Positions 11,329 through 27,494 of a stretch of 43,257 nt of DNA are shown here, piece by piece. The stretch's first letter is position 1. Every line of letters begins with the position of its first letter. A program made the translations under genes and the position numbers. The stretch comes from Collodictyon triciliatum (Eukaryota > CRuMs): contig JBHJMP010000592.1 of the NCBI GenBank assembly GCA_043381765.1, positions 1 through 43,257 on the forward strand, given 5' to 3'. The notes below the pieces were generated by a model. That model did not search any database and was not told where the DNA came from. It saw nothing but the letters and a program-made list of their open reading frames with translations.

Positions 11329-14248
11329 ATGTCTGTGTCTCAGCAGCTTCGCCGCCGCTCTCTTCAGCCGCCGCTTCGCACGCAGGCCTCTGGGTTGAAT
11401 CTGCCGACAGAGTCGCTTCTGCAGGGCGCAGTCATTGGACAGAGCCTGCTCGGGCCGCGCAGAGGGGCAGAAAGCAGCGTCCCGTGCGAGCAGACTGCGG
11501 CTCCACACGCAACCCGCGCCCTTCCGCAAATCCCGCCGGGCACAACAACAGCTTCGCCGCTGCCTTCGTCCGTGAGCGCAGAGCACTTCCGTGTAGACGC
11601 AGACTGCATCTTTCCGGCCATTGCGGCAGACTTTCCCCGCGATGCAAACGCGCTCATCATTCAGGTCTGCGACGAGGCGCGCCGGGTGCGCAAGGACTTT
11701 GTCTGCCCGCGCGACAAGATCCTCTCGTCCATGGCCTACTTTGCAGACTACTTTCAGGATGCTGCGCTCGTCAGCCCGGTTGAGCAAACAGAAATCTCGG
11801 TCCACTGCGACATTCACGTCTTCGAGTGGCTCGTCAACTTCATCATGCGGCCAGAGTCTCCTCCTCTCCTAGGTTTTTCCCCCCTTATTTAATCGCAGTA
11901 TCCCATAGATAAAATATTCACAAAAAGTTACTCATTTGTTTTGTCTTAGCACTTACTACTGCTTCTTTTTTTTTTTTCATCCTTAATTTTTTTACCGAAC
12001 AATTATCACATAAACTATACATTCTATATGATTTTTCGGGCGTAATTTTTGCTACATAATTTTTTATTGAAATATGTGTTTGTATCGTACAGACCCGTCC
12101 AATGTGATGTCCATCATGGTTTCGTCAGATTTTCTGCAGATGAACGATGTAGTTCGAGTCTGTCTCAAATACCTTCGTGAACATCTGAACCATGTCCTTC
12201 GGCTCCCGCTCGACCTCAGTTGTCTTAGTCCTAAGCTCCTCCAACTTCTCAGCAACAAATTCACGATTGACGAATTGGATGGGTATTTTTGAGCTTTCGA
12301 ATACAGAAATCATTTCAAAGAAAAATAAAATCTTTTCACGATTTTTTGCATCGCATCGACAAAACCATATGCATATCTCTACAGCTTTCTATCCATTGAA
12401 TATGCATCGGTTTCTTTATTTAACACTTTTCTTTAATTTGTTTTGTACCTCCGCTTTTCTTTCCAGGATAAAAGACCGTAAAGACCGGTTGCTGAGCAAG
12501 ATGTACATCTGCAAAATTGAATGGCTTTTCCAAACGCCCGACAACACTCTAAACAGATGCAAGCTTTGCAACACCATCTACACAGCTGGTCAATACACTT
12601 GGATGTTGTGTCGAAAGGCAGAGCCTCATGTCGATTTCCATGGAAGTGTTGTTGCAAGGTTCCTTCTTTTCCACTGCTCGAATGCATAACATCTTCACTT
12701 CTTTTTTTCCCCATCATGTATATTTTCATTTATGTTTCCCCAAACAAAACCCCTTCTACAGGACGAAGAGACACAAACTAAATGGAAAATAAATCTAGAT
12801 AGCAATATCCTAACGACGAACCTTTTTTCTTTAAAAAAAAAAAACATCTTGCTCTCCGTGAATTCGGACAGGCATAGCCCAGACGAAAGCTTCGACATGC
12901 AAGACTACATCGCTGATTTTTGCAAAGAGCGCTTGTCTTGGAAAGGAATATTCTGGAGGTTGTGGAGCCTCTCGCAGACGCTCACATGCATCCGGTGCAA
13001 TCGCAAGTTTGTTGGAACTGAATCAAAGCATTGTTTGTCTCATGAATCACCGCCTGAATTTCCGAGTGATGGAGCTAGAGGAAAGTAAGTTTTTCAATAT
13101 CTGTACCATATTGTCAATAATCAATAACTCTGGGAAGCCTTGCAAACAACGTATTTTCCAAATTAATCAAAGATATCCGTGTTGTGGGGGCCTTGCTTTG
13201 CGCCTTGGCACTTCTATTCATCGGCGTGGATGCTGTTCCGAACCGCACATAGTCGACCCAACAAGCAGAGATGAAGAAATCCTACAGAGAATCGAGCGGC
13301 ACGAACAGTACTGCTCTCTTCCTTTCGATGCTTCCCTCGATATAGATGATATCGGAATCGACGATGGAAAAGTTCTTGCGAGGTCTTGCTATCGCTCACT
13401 CATGGAATCAGTTTCGTTTTTTAGAATTTTTTTTCATTTTCTGTATATTCGCCCTATTTTTGACACCATTTCTCACATTACGCTCTATTGTGTGAAGCAT
13501 ATTTTCATGTGGAGTAGAAATAATTTACGTAATGCCCTCAAAACTTTTTGACTATTACATTTTCACTTAGGATGAAGATGAAGAGGAGGACGATGAAATT
13601 GCTCACATGGTAAGCTCCTATCCTCCAAGTAAATCACGTATGACGGGACAGAGACATACAGATTTCATTTACTCAACAAACCCGACATCCACTTCTTACA
13701 TGCAAATATATATATATGTATCCTTTTCTCATGTCCACTGGCTCTAACCTTCCTCACTGGCGGTTACCTGGCTTGCTCCAAGTATCCAAGCAAGTTCAAA
13801 TCTTTTGGTCCAGGCTTTGAGCGCAGACGATACTGGAGTCCCCAGGTGAATGTTGCCTCTCTCAAGTGGCTGAAGATGGACGACCATCGTACAGATGATG
13901 CCGAAAGAATGGAAAGCATCATCCAGCTCATGATGGGGCAGCGCAAGGACATGCGGCGCAGAGCCCCGAAAACATCTCCTTCATCGTCGACTTCGATGCT
14001 CAAGCAAATCACAAACGGCCCTGTTGGCTACTGCATTCCTCCACAACTTACAACAAAGGACAAGCCTGGGAAGGACAGGCGACCAGATGTTGCGCGTAGA
14101 AGCCCAGCGGTAAGCACTCATCACTACGATTATCACTAGTGTAATCGTGCCGTGGCGAATTCTCTGCCATGATGCTGATGCGATGAAGTGTAATATCTTG
14201 TTATATTGTAAAACTGAACAACAGGTGAATGCAACACCCTTCAAGTAA
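11329..14248 (+). CDS. SANBR: BTB-domain protein of the SANBR/KIAA1841 family
   Basis: A 588-residue protein in eight exons: 11329-11872, 12093-12282, 12467-12658, 12872-13084, 13173-13410, 13571-13609, 13783-14109, 14225-14248. From about residue 108 it follows the KIAA1841/SANBR BTB region closely: VCPRDKILSSMAYFADYF, ISVHCDIHVFEWLVNFI, then PSNVMSIMVSSDFLQM after the first intron. It continues with family cysteine pairs (CKLCNTIY, CIRCNRKF, YPCC), a tryptophan-rich segment (WKGIFWRLWSLSQTLTC) and an acidic exon (DEDEEEDDE). In vertebrates SANBR is reported as a SANT/BTB regulator of class-switch recombination. That job cannot apply in a protist, so the general role is probably BTB-mediated complex assembly. 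Oddity: the first about 90 residues are low-complexity and carry no recognisable SANT domain. The start is the first ATG in frame. Exon 7 could instead begin at 13795. Confidence 0.87.
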
Positions 14249-14589
14249 ATTAGTAGAGAAAAAAATGGGAAAACAGGAGCAGGAAAAACTGTACCGCCGG
14301 TGCGCTTATCGCCCGGGTGTACTAACTTATTTAGTCATAAATGAATCGATTAACCTGACATGCGCTTTAAAGGAGAGAAAGAAAAATCGACGAATTTATT
14401 CCAGTAAATAATACATGAAAGAAAAAATCGGGTTTGATATTGGAATAGTCGGGCGATGTGACCAAACAGCTCAAAAAAATCAGGCGATTTCAAAGTGTGA
14501 CATTTATTTCACATACCGGCTGATATATTAGACTAAAAGTTGCCACTTTCGAGGCAATACATACGAACAGTTAAAAAAAAAAAAAAACA
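14249..14589. other. Convergent 3' flanks
   Basis: About 340 bp between the stop of the SANBR-like gene (+) and the stop of the TTLL gene (-). No exon is seen. A poly-A run (14572-14587) lies next to the TTLL stop. Confidence 0.5.
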
Positions 14590-17500
14590 TCATAAGATTT
14601 GCTCAAATCCGTTCTGCCTGTGTTGTGTGTATGTATGTCCGGGTGGGGGAGGGAAAAGCGGATCGACACACAGGCGAATGACATCTTCCACAAGGTCAGG
14701 TAGTAAATCACTGGAAAAAGGAGAATGATATGGTCAAAAGGAATTCCTTCGAGCAAGTATTCCAATGAATTTTGAAGGGTGATTGGGACATACCGTAGGA
14801 TTTGGCTGCTAAGTGCAAGACAAGGGTTTGTATTGACTTCCAATAAATACACACGAAGTTGTTCGTCAATCATAAAGTCGAACCCAAACAGCTCGAATGT
14901 GTACTTGTGAGCGCGCTGCGTAAGGTGCTAATGCGAAGTAGATTCTCAAAGTTAAGTGATCGGCCCTTCTTGGGTCATGGTAATCGAAAATACGGGCATC
15001 ATGTCTTTGCAAGATAATTATTAAAATGCATATCCAGAGAAAAATCAAAACATGCAACAAGAATATTTACTATAATACAGTTTAAAAAACTATGATGGTG
15101 CATGCATCCAAAGTATGTGGTGATTAGATTCATTGGTACACCTTGTGGACACTGAGTATAGCCAGGGTCATCAGTTCTTTAATCTTTGGAACAAGGTTTT
15201 CTTGAACAGACCAGTTTATTGTGGGATGCTGCTGCTCGATATAACTGGGATGATGTATTTCACAGGATTTACATGCATATTAAAAACCACAAGATAGGTG
15301 TTTGAGAGAAAGAGAGAAAAAAAAACCGAAACGTACTCCTGAAACTGCTCTAACGACCTTTGATTTCCCTCTTCATACTTTCCATAATCATCAGAAAATT
15401 TCTGAACCGCGTTATTTGTCAAGTGGACATTCAAATCGTCGACATTCTCTGTCGAAAAGTCCCTGCTCGATGTCCTGAGATATGCCCGTCGATAGAAATG
15501 AGCTTCGAGTTCCTGTTTATTTCGCGAGGATTATTGGAATTGAAACGACGAATCGCAATATTTGGGTATTGAACCCATTTTGGATTATCATATGAAGTGT
15601 TTTAATTGGGAGTTCAGGGGGAAATGGTCACATTTAGGCACACTTCCTATTAAAAAAAAGTGTGTGCGTGTGTGTCTGTCTTGGAAGAAAAAAAGGCGGG
15701 AATGTATGAAACAGATATCAACTAATGTGTCTATATTCTTGTTGTTCAGGAGGGTTAAATGACATTGCTTCTGTTTGTACTTGTTGGGACTTTGAGCGAC
15801 GGTAATTGGTTAGGAGAGAGCGTACGCTGCCATTCAATATACTAGCCTTGGGAAGCTTTCCTGCACTATTTTCCTACAGCGCACAAGAGGAATAGAAACT
15901 CCCTCAGATATTTTCCTTTTTGGATATGACGAGGTGTATTGAAATTGAGAAAAATAGACAATACAACGGATTAATTACATCCAAATTATCAGGATGGTTC
16001 TCTGTCACGATTGGCTTCTCCTGCAGGATTGGTGACACAAATGGCGCGCACATCTCGATTGGCCGGAATATGAGAAGGCAGTATGACCGAATATCAAACT
16101 TCCTTCCATAAATCAAGAGAGGCCGTTCGATATACTTCTGAACTATCCACGCCCCACTCTGCTGCGCAACTTTGAGTAAATGAGCCTACATGAGAAGAGA
16201 TACAGATTGGTTAATCTCGGTACAGGTGGTGGTCTTTCTCAAAGGTCGTTTCTTGTGAGTTTCCACGTATTGATATTGTGCTAGATATCAAACATAACGC
16301 TAAAAAAGTGTGTAAAACTGAGATATGCTCCCATGATTGACTTTTGTATAGTATCCTATTAAATGAGAAGTTCAGGTAAAAATATTTTTGTCCTATTTTC
16401 TATGCAAAATGTATTTCTACTGGTGTCTGGAATCCTTGGTTTTGGTCCTTGGTCGGAGAAACAACACTTCTTGAATTCGGTTGGTTGCTCATTATATAGT
16501 TCTCCATTGATGTCAATGTGTTGAATATCTGAATTCCTTTCCCTGTTTCATCGCATTCACGATATTTTCTATGATTAGCTCCGGAAACAAGCTGAAGCAA
16601 CAATATCTAAGTATAGACTGGTCAAACCTCTGTTCAGACAAGATGGCTTAATAATCCACATATTCTTGGATCCATAGACCCCACTCCTCCCATCTTCTCC
16701 ATTAGCGGTGCTCTACAAATATCCAGAGAAATGAGACAGATGGCATGTAGGAAATCTGAAGCGTTGACTGGCTTCGTTAAAACAAAATAGTAAATGAACA
16801 TTATTCTTCAAATGAACTACTATTCATAAATAATATGCAAGCTTCGAATGACAGAAAAGGGATGAACCTTCTCCATTTGCTTGAACAGCCGCCTCATGTT
16901 CGTGAGGTCCTGTGTAAGAGAGATGCTCTTGACTACAATCGTGACGGGGAGGTAATCGAATACATTGATTCCATTCTGATCGCACAGTGATTTGATGTTC
17001 CTGCTCATTTCCATCGTGGTGGGTATCAAGGTCGTTGTGGGGAGACAGTTCGTTATTCGGTTAGCGTAAAGGATATGAAAAGCGCGTTTAGGAAATGAAT
17101 TTGTAAACTTTTAAACATTGCCACCTGAACAGCCCTGTTTTTGTACACAGTTCCGAATGGTTATCAAGGTGATTGATGATTTGCCTCAATTGCGGATTGG
17201 TGTTGTATTTATCATGCCCGATGCTTTGTCCAGTTTCCTTCCATTTGAAGTTGAATCCAGTGTCGTCTTCTGTGGTCTAAAATATATAGAAACACGGGGT
17301 AAATGAGCGATGCAGTTGAAATCGGAAATATTTTTTTTGAGTGTTAACAGGAACAATTGGATTAAATGCGTAGGTGTAATTGTTTGGAAAACTAATCAAT
17401 ATGAGCTCATTGTTATTTTGTGGTACACACTTCAGACCACCATGTACGTCGCTGCAGTGCTTCCCTCACTAAATCAGAATTATTTCCGGGAAGAATAACG

Positions 17501-17723
17501 TATTTGGGACCCGGTGACTCTGAACTCTTTCCTTGCACCAGCGCACGGTCGGGGACTGATTTCTACCAAATCAACACGGGCGAGTTAACTTCACCAGACA
17601 AAAGGAGATGATAGAAAAGAAGAAAAAGAGAGCACATAAAATATGCATCGCATGAGTCTTCAACAGGATTACATGGAGACAGATGGCTTCAGCGAAATGC
17701 AGAGGAAGTAGGGTCAGTGACAT
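14590..17723 (-). CDS. TTLL: Tubulin tyrosine ligase-like (TTLL) enzyme
   Basis: An ATP-grasp enzyme that adds amino acids to tubulin tails (tyrosination, glutamylation or glycylation; the subtype is not resolved). Exons in transcript order: 17673-17723, 17431-17562, 17125-17276, 16868-17000, 16628-16712, 16421-16542, 15979-16185, 15337-15512, 15142-15244, 14794-14915, 14590-14710; 467 residues. Diagnostic pieces are [110 protein letters not shown] and the metal-binding [11 protein letters not shown]. The N-terminal 17-residue exon is tentative. The donor after KFDIR is uncertain too: the modelled exon (to 15979) adds about 20 residues compared with the family between that motif and AYLRTSS, and a weaker donor upstream would shorten it. 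The gene is convergent with the SANBR-like gene. Confidence 0.92.
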
Positions 17724-18694
17724 AATAGACAAAAGGCGGGACTAACTGCGGCTCTCTCCTTCGTGGGCTGCGGTTGGGAAAGGCGTGCGGTGGGCGTCAT
17801 CGGCTGAATGGTGAACGGATGCAACACCCCGGCTGACCGAACGCGTTCCCTTCGTGGAGACGCGTGCGATTGACTCACGCTTTGCTTCGCACCTGCTGTG
17901 CCTTTTGCTTCGGACAAATCTTCCCTTCGACGTTCGGGCTTCGTCCGATGTGGCCGCGGATTCGACACAGAGCGGTTCTGCGACCCGCCTTTCCCGGGAT
18001 TCGTCGAAGCACTGCCGAACGCGTTGTTTGAAGTGCTCGGTGAAAGCCTATTCCCNNNNNNNNNNNNNNNNNNNNNNNNNNNNNNNNNNNNNNNNNNNNN
18101 NNNNNNNNNNNNNNNNNNNNNNNNNNNNNNNNNNNNNNNNNNNNNNNNNNNNNNNNNNNNNNNNNNNNNNNNNNNNNNNNNNNNNNNNNNNNNNNNNNNN
18201 NNNNNNNNNNNNNNNNNNNNNNNNNNNNNNNNNNNNNNNNNNNNNNNNNNNNNNNNNNNNNNNNNNNNNNNNNNNNNNNNNNNNNNNNNNNNNNNNNNNN
18301 NNNNNNNNNNNNNNNNNNNNNNNNNNNNNNNNNNNNNNNNNNNNNNNNNNNNNNNNNNNNNNNNNNNNNNNNNNNNNNNNNNNNNNNNNNNNNNNNNNNN
18401 NNNNNNNNNNNNNNNNNNNNNNNNNNNNNNNNNNNNNNNNNNNNNNNNNNNNNNNNNNNNNNNNNNNNNNNNNNNNNNNNNNNNNNNNNNNNNNNNNCAC
18501 CTTATCTCAATCGCTTCATCGGCAGGCTGCGTGGTGTTGGATGTGAGATGGAATTGGACAATGCAGCTATTTGGGGATCTCGCGACGAACGAGACACAGA
18601 AAAACACAAGGTGTTTGCGTCAAGTGCGGTTTGGGTCTTAATCAACATACATGATAGCTGGTCGGATTAGGAGCAGGTGCGAAGTGGGCAGTAA

Positions 18695-18791
<97 letters not shown>

Positions 18792-18955
18792 ATGAAATCC
18801 AAAAATCAAAAAGTAAAAAGTAAAAAGGAAACGAAAAGCAAGCTAGTGTGGTAAGAAAGACAGTAGAGAAAGAGAAGATGAAAAGTGGATTTATAGTAAT
18901 AGTTTTCTTTCATTTTCTTTTTGTTCACACATTTCTCTCAGTTCTCTAGCATTAT
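17724..18955. other. Intergenic with assembly gap and poly-A run
   Basis: This stretch lies between the TTLL start and the Rab stop, both on the minus strand. Positions 17740-18055 are CpG-rich, with the motif GAACGCGTT occurring twice (17838-17846 and 18018-18026); that fits a promoter for the TTLL gene. Positions 18056-18497 are N (442). Positions 18696-18790 are a pure poly-A run of 95. No exon is seen, but the gap could hide an upstream TTLL exon. Confidence 0.6.
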
Positions 18956-21198
18956 TCAGCAACATGATTTCGACTCTGGCGGCGGCTCGGGTGTTGTACC
19001 AAGATAGGGGCTTGTGACAGGGCTCTGGAAAGACTGATGCGCCCCGACTAAGTGTTTTGCAATGCTGTAGAACATGTCATCGATGCCTGCGAACAAGTAC
19101 GCATTCAGAGGAAGATAGATGTTTGCAACAAATGAAAGAATGTGGATTGTAGCTATTAACAAAGTTTTTTATATCACATTATCTGGGCTTTTCTTCTGTC
19201 TCTTTGTGCTCCAATCGTCTATAATTGTTTAAACTTACCGGTGTTATTCTTAGCCGACGTATCAAATACAGCAGCGTTGATAGTGCTGGCATAGTCTACA
19301 ACCAATTACAGATTCCGTATGTATGTCACATTAGCATATATACTTGTGATATCAGCACGTATGCGTTATACAGTGCCCATATCTCAAAAATCGCTGCATA
19401 CCACAAACAACAGAAGGGGGGATTCGGCGCTGGTCCGAAAGGTCTGTTTTGTTTGCTGCAATCGCCATCACTGATATGAAATGATTTGTAAGTATAGAGT
19501 GCATCATCGGATTATGGGTTTACAGCCTTTTGGAGGGTTTATCCTGATGACAAAAATAAATAGAAGCTAGAAAAAAATAGAGAACATGGAAGGGATATAA
19601 AGACACACCGAGTGAAGCATCGCTATTCTTTTTTAATTCATCGACCCATCCCTTTAGCTGCTCGAAGCTATAATCGTCTGATACGTCAAACACAATCACA
19701 GCCGCGGCTGCTCCTCGATAGAACATAGGTGCCTGTGAATACAAGAAATGAGCAGGCATGTGAGTTTTCAGTATTTGGATATCAAGATAAGGTAAACTAC
19801 GATGCATTTATGGTCGCCCTTTTTCTGACATCATTTATATATTAATATTAATATATAAATGATGTCATTTTCTTTTATTTTCTTTGTAAGAAAAGCCTGA
19901 ACACTCACGAGTGATCTAAATCTAAGGTTTTGATATTGGTGAGATTAAACAGTAAAGCGAATAATGAAAAAACAGTGAGAAATTTAGTTTTATAAAAAAT
20001 TTCTATTAGCCTCTTTGCATTCATGTAGGAAAAACCTCTCTTGGCCAGCAGTGTCCCAGATTTGTAACTTGACTCTCATTCCGTCGACAGTGCTAACATA
20101 AAAGAAAAGAGAGGGAGAAAATGATAGAAAAGGAGGATTGAGTACGTATGAATTATTCTTGCTATTGTAAATCATGAAATTTTGTCAAAAAGTTCAAAGT
20201 TCTTCAGAGAATAAGAAGAATAAGAGGGCTAAAAAGAAAAATTTAAACATGAAAAATGATGCGCGATTTCAAACTTACAATCTCTTTGTAAAGAAAGAAG
20301 CGCCGACGGTGCTTTTAATGTTTGCAAAAGTTCCTTCAACATATCGTGTGACAATACTTGATTTCCCGACACCTTTCAACCAGATCGTAAGAGTGTGATA
20401 TTTTCAGCAAAAGTCCAATTTCAAGAGCAGCATACATATCAAAAGATGAAAAAGAATCTTGTAATTAGGACGAACATAACATCTCTTTTGATATAAAAAT
20501 TTATCTTATGAAACATTCACACTATTAGCGAGCACAAATATGGTTATATAAAGTGCAGAATCCTTACCAGTGTGACCGAGCATAACAACTTTTGCAACCA
20601 GGCATTGAGCAGAGTCAAAGTTTTCTGTTCCTATATCACACATACTATTAGAAACAAGTTATTTCAAGAGATGTGCGGGTGCAAAAAATAAATAAATAAA
20701 AATAAAATATCGCGGGCGGAGCACATCCAAACTACTTAGACCCAAACCTGAGCCGTAGTCAGGATTTCCGAGGTTATGAGCCGCACTCTTATTCGACGGT
20801 GGAGACGCTTCTGCGCGAAGACTTCTCCTGTGCGAGCAGGCGCGCGTGCAGGTATGTGAAAGGAGAGAGAAAGAAGACGAGAACGAGTGAAAACCAGATT
20901 AATGCCAATAGGACGATGCAAATGGACTTTGTTTTGCTTGGTCAGTGAGTGCGGGGTATCGAGAAGAGGACCGGGGCTGGGTATTGACAGACTCATGGCC
21001 ATGTCTCCGTCATCTCCCTCTCTGCGCCGCACAGTAGGCGAACACCAAGTCGTAAGTCGGGAGAACACGGTAAGGATTCCCGAGCGGCAGAAAGCCATGG
21101 GGATGAAGGAGCAATAAAAGTCGGGGCGGGAAGGCAGGCGCGGACTGTGGCGCAAGTGAGACTCACCTCGACCGGTAGTCTGGATCGGCAGAGGCCAT
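18956..21198 (-). CDS. RAB: Rab-family small GTPase
   Basis: A membrane-traffic GTPase close in style to Rab5/21/22. Secure exons in transcript order: 20568-20630 (or starting at 20643), 20279-20372, 20036-20092, 19909-19921, 19609-19732, 19402-19470, 19239-19295, 18956-19086. All G motifs are present: P-loop GHTGVGKS, WDTAGQER, NKTD and TSAK, with effector-region residues STVGASFFTKR. The end SKSCC is the dicysteine prenylation signal used by Rab geranylgeranyl transferase. Two starts are possible. An ATG at 20643 gives 206 residues. Alternatively, upstream exons 21167-21198 and 20748-20827 join in phase and give 239 residues beginning MASADPDYRS. The 13-nt exon 19909-19921 supplies the FRSL residues between QER and APMFYRGA that all Rabs need. 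The CpG-rich sequence around 20750-21550 suits a promoter region. Confidence 0.93.
19826..19867. repeat. Perfect 42-bp palindrome in a Rab intron
   Basis: Two 21-bp arms (left arm TGACATCATTTATATATTAAT, positions 19826-19846) are exact reverse complements with no spacer. The palindrome lies in the intron 19733-19908, 41 bp from the 13-nt microexon on its 5' side in transcript terms. It can form a hairpin in RNA or a cruciform in DNA. It could be a MITE-like remnant, but no target-site duplication is evident. Confidence 0.95.
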
Positions 21199-22218
21199 CC
21201 GTGTCTCGGGACGATCTGGTGTGAAGCAAGAGAGAATGAGATCGGGAGACAAAGAAACCGCTCTCTTGCCGCTGGGCCGCTCAATCAAGCAGAGTACGGG
21301 CGCTCTTTGGGCTTCAAGACAGCCCCGTTCGCCTTCGAGTCGTTGCGGCTTGCAAAGCTTCTTGGACTGCTTCCTTGTCATTTCCCTTCCCGGCAAAGAT
21401 CGGAAGTAAACCAAGTGGACACGAGGAAGACGCAAGCGCGGACAGCATCGTGCAATGAGACTGGATTCTTCCTTGCGCGCAGAATCTTTCTTTTTTACTC
21501 TCTTCCATCTCTCCTCTCTCTACCGCAACAGTCTTTTGCTGCGGGTGGCACAGAAACTGAGTTTTGACAGGTAAGGCACCTGCATTCCGCCCCTTCGATG
21601 TATGTCAGCCGGGTCGCAACACGCAGAGTGCATCCTTTATCGCCCGCGCCATGGCGTAGGTTTTACATTCCCTCCTGGTCTGGTCGGGCTCTGCATCGGG
21701 GACTGGCTCGGGAGCCCTTCAACCGGTATACACAGCGGTCTGTTGCGATATTCACGTATCCAGTTCAGACTATCGGAGTGGGCTCAAGAGTGGGGAATCG
21801 GGACACTTTGAGCCTTCTGATGACGCCCAGTGGAAGCGCGTTCAAGACTTCGGATTGTGTTGGATGGGGATTTAGAACAAGGAGGTAGATTTGCTTTAAA
21901 ATGAATTCTGTGGCAAAGACTTTGATAAAAGAAAAAGAGAAAAAAAGAAACGAAAAAGAAAAAGAGAATCGAAATCGAAAATAAAAAAAAAAGGAATAGC
22001 GGAACTATGCGAGACAACGGGAAGATTCTTGGTTATTCTTTTCTTTGTTGATACTGTAAAAGAGAGGAAGGAAGTCAATTTAGGGAGATGAAACCAGAGC
22101 CCAGGCTAGAAATGTTAAGACATAGGCTGCTTAGTTATTGTCACTATAACAAAGAAAGATACAGCAAATGAAGAGGAGAGGAAAAGGAACAGGGTTATGG
22201 TTTGACCATCAACCAAAG
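21199..22218. other. Intergenic, upstream of Rab and downstream of first PDE
   Basis: About 1 kb with long open stretches but no family features. Positions 21200-21870 have raised GC, then AT-rich sequence follows with a purine-rich tract (about 21928-21995). This is probably Rab promoter plus PDE 3' UTR; both genes are on the minus strand. Confidence 0.5.
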
Positions 22219-26244
<4,026 letters not shown>

Positions 26245-26936
26245 CCTCGTCCTACTTTTTTCCCTACGATTATTCTCATTAATCTTCGTCTCTCTTCTTA
26301 ATATATATAATCGTATGAAAAATATATCATCGTATTATCTGCAATTCAAGCTTTGTGCGATAGTCTAGAAAAGGTTCGATTCCTGACAGCCCAAAAGCGA
26401 GCTAAAAAACGAAAAGGCAGATCGCATTGACAAACGCGTTTGGGCGATGTGAGTTTTGAAGTTGATCGGAAACCAATGAATACAGAAAGCCCAGTTTGCC
26501 ATTTTGACTTGGTCACATATCTGCCGTCTTGCGGCCTGTCACGCTTTTTTCATAGATGGAGAAAGTAAAAAAAGAAAACAGTAAACAAGTTTAAGAAACA
26601 AGAAATAAGAAGAAAATAGGAAGAAAAAGGAAAAATAGGAAGAAAAAGGAAAAAAAGGAAGAGAGACCTAGAAAACATCTGTTTAAACGGACAACACAAG
26701 GCTTCCTTCGACAGATTCCCTTCTTTTCTGGCTTCTTTCTTTCTTGCCGACGGCACGGCCTTTGTGAGACACCTTGGGATTTCCTCTGGCTGTCAAGAGA
26801 AAATGCTGTGCTGGTTGGGACATCCTCATATCGCCTCGGCGTGCGTCGTTCGGGTTTATCCATTTTTTGAAGGGAAATTGTTTTCTGGTTTCCAACAAAA
26901 GCAAGAGATAAACCGCTGAGTTCACACACACACACA

Positions 26937-26990
<54 letters not shown>

Positions 26991-27494
26991 AACACACACA
27001 TCGCGAGAATCGGTAATGTGCAAGAAAACTAAAAGAGAGGGAGGAGATGAATGAGAGAAGAAACGTGATATGGGCGATACGAAAGTGAAAGAAAAGCATT
27101 CAAGCGCAGTCGATATTGTATGCTTTCACAATTGATTCTCCTGTGGTATGAAGGAAGCACGATGTTGTGGAGGTGCACAAGCCGGGATTTCTAAATTCTT
27201 TTCTTTTATTTCCTGATGATATATCATATTAATATTTCATTTCGCGCAGAGAATATTTCGAGAGAAGAGACAGCGATGACGTTTGTTTTTAGTTTCAATG
27301 AGTCGAGGCGAAATAGTATGAGAAAAACAAGAATTGGTCGAATTAAAACGGATCGTGGTGCCGACAGAAGCAAGTAAAGATGGCTTTTGTTTTGGTTTTT
27401 TGATATCAGTCGGTCTTTCTTTGGGCAGCTGCCGATTTCTTTTTCTCAGAGTCTACAGTGGTTTAAACGCATATATCAATATCAAATTTACAGC
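26245..27494. other. Intergenic with (CA)n microsatellite
   Basis: The promoter side of the membrane PDE gene and the 3' flank of the NT-C2 gene, both minus strand. A (CA)n tract with few interruptions fills 26923-27000. Purine-rich AGGAAAAA repeats lie at 26568-26665. No coding exon is supported. Confidence 0.6.

Noticed and set aside
17000-17107. Longer upstream end for TTLL exon 16868-17000
   Set aside because: The frame is open, but the preceding exon ends in phase 2 and only the acceptor at 17000 joins it in frame to a typical TTL sequence.
18696-18790. Poly-A run as the tail of a retroposed mRNA
   Set aside because: No processed-gene sequence is recognisable to its left (much of it is N) and no target-site duplication is seen; many other homopolymers exist here.
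20736-21284. 182-codon minus-strand open frame
   Set aside because: It crosses two good candidate Rab exons in the wrong frame and shows no family pattern; GC-rich sequence simply has few stops.
21598-21888. 96-codon plus-strand open frame
   Set aside because: No recognisable domain, no neighbouring exon, and it lies in the GC-raised stretch upstream of the Rab gene.
26591-27099. Open frames rich in Val/Cys across the (CA)n repeat
   Set aside because: Produced by the dinucleotide repeat itself; no support on either side.
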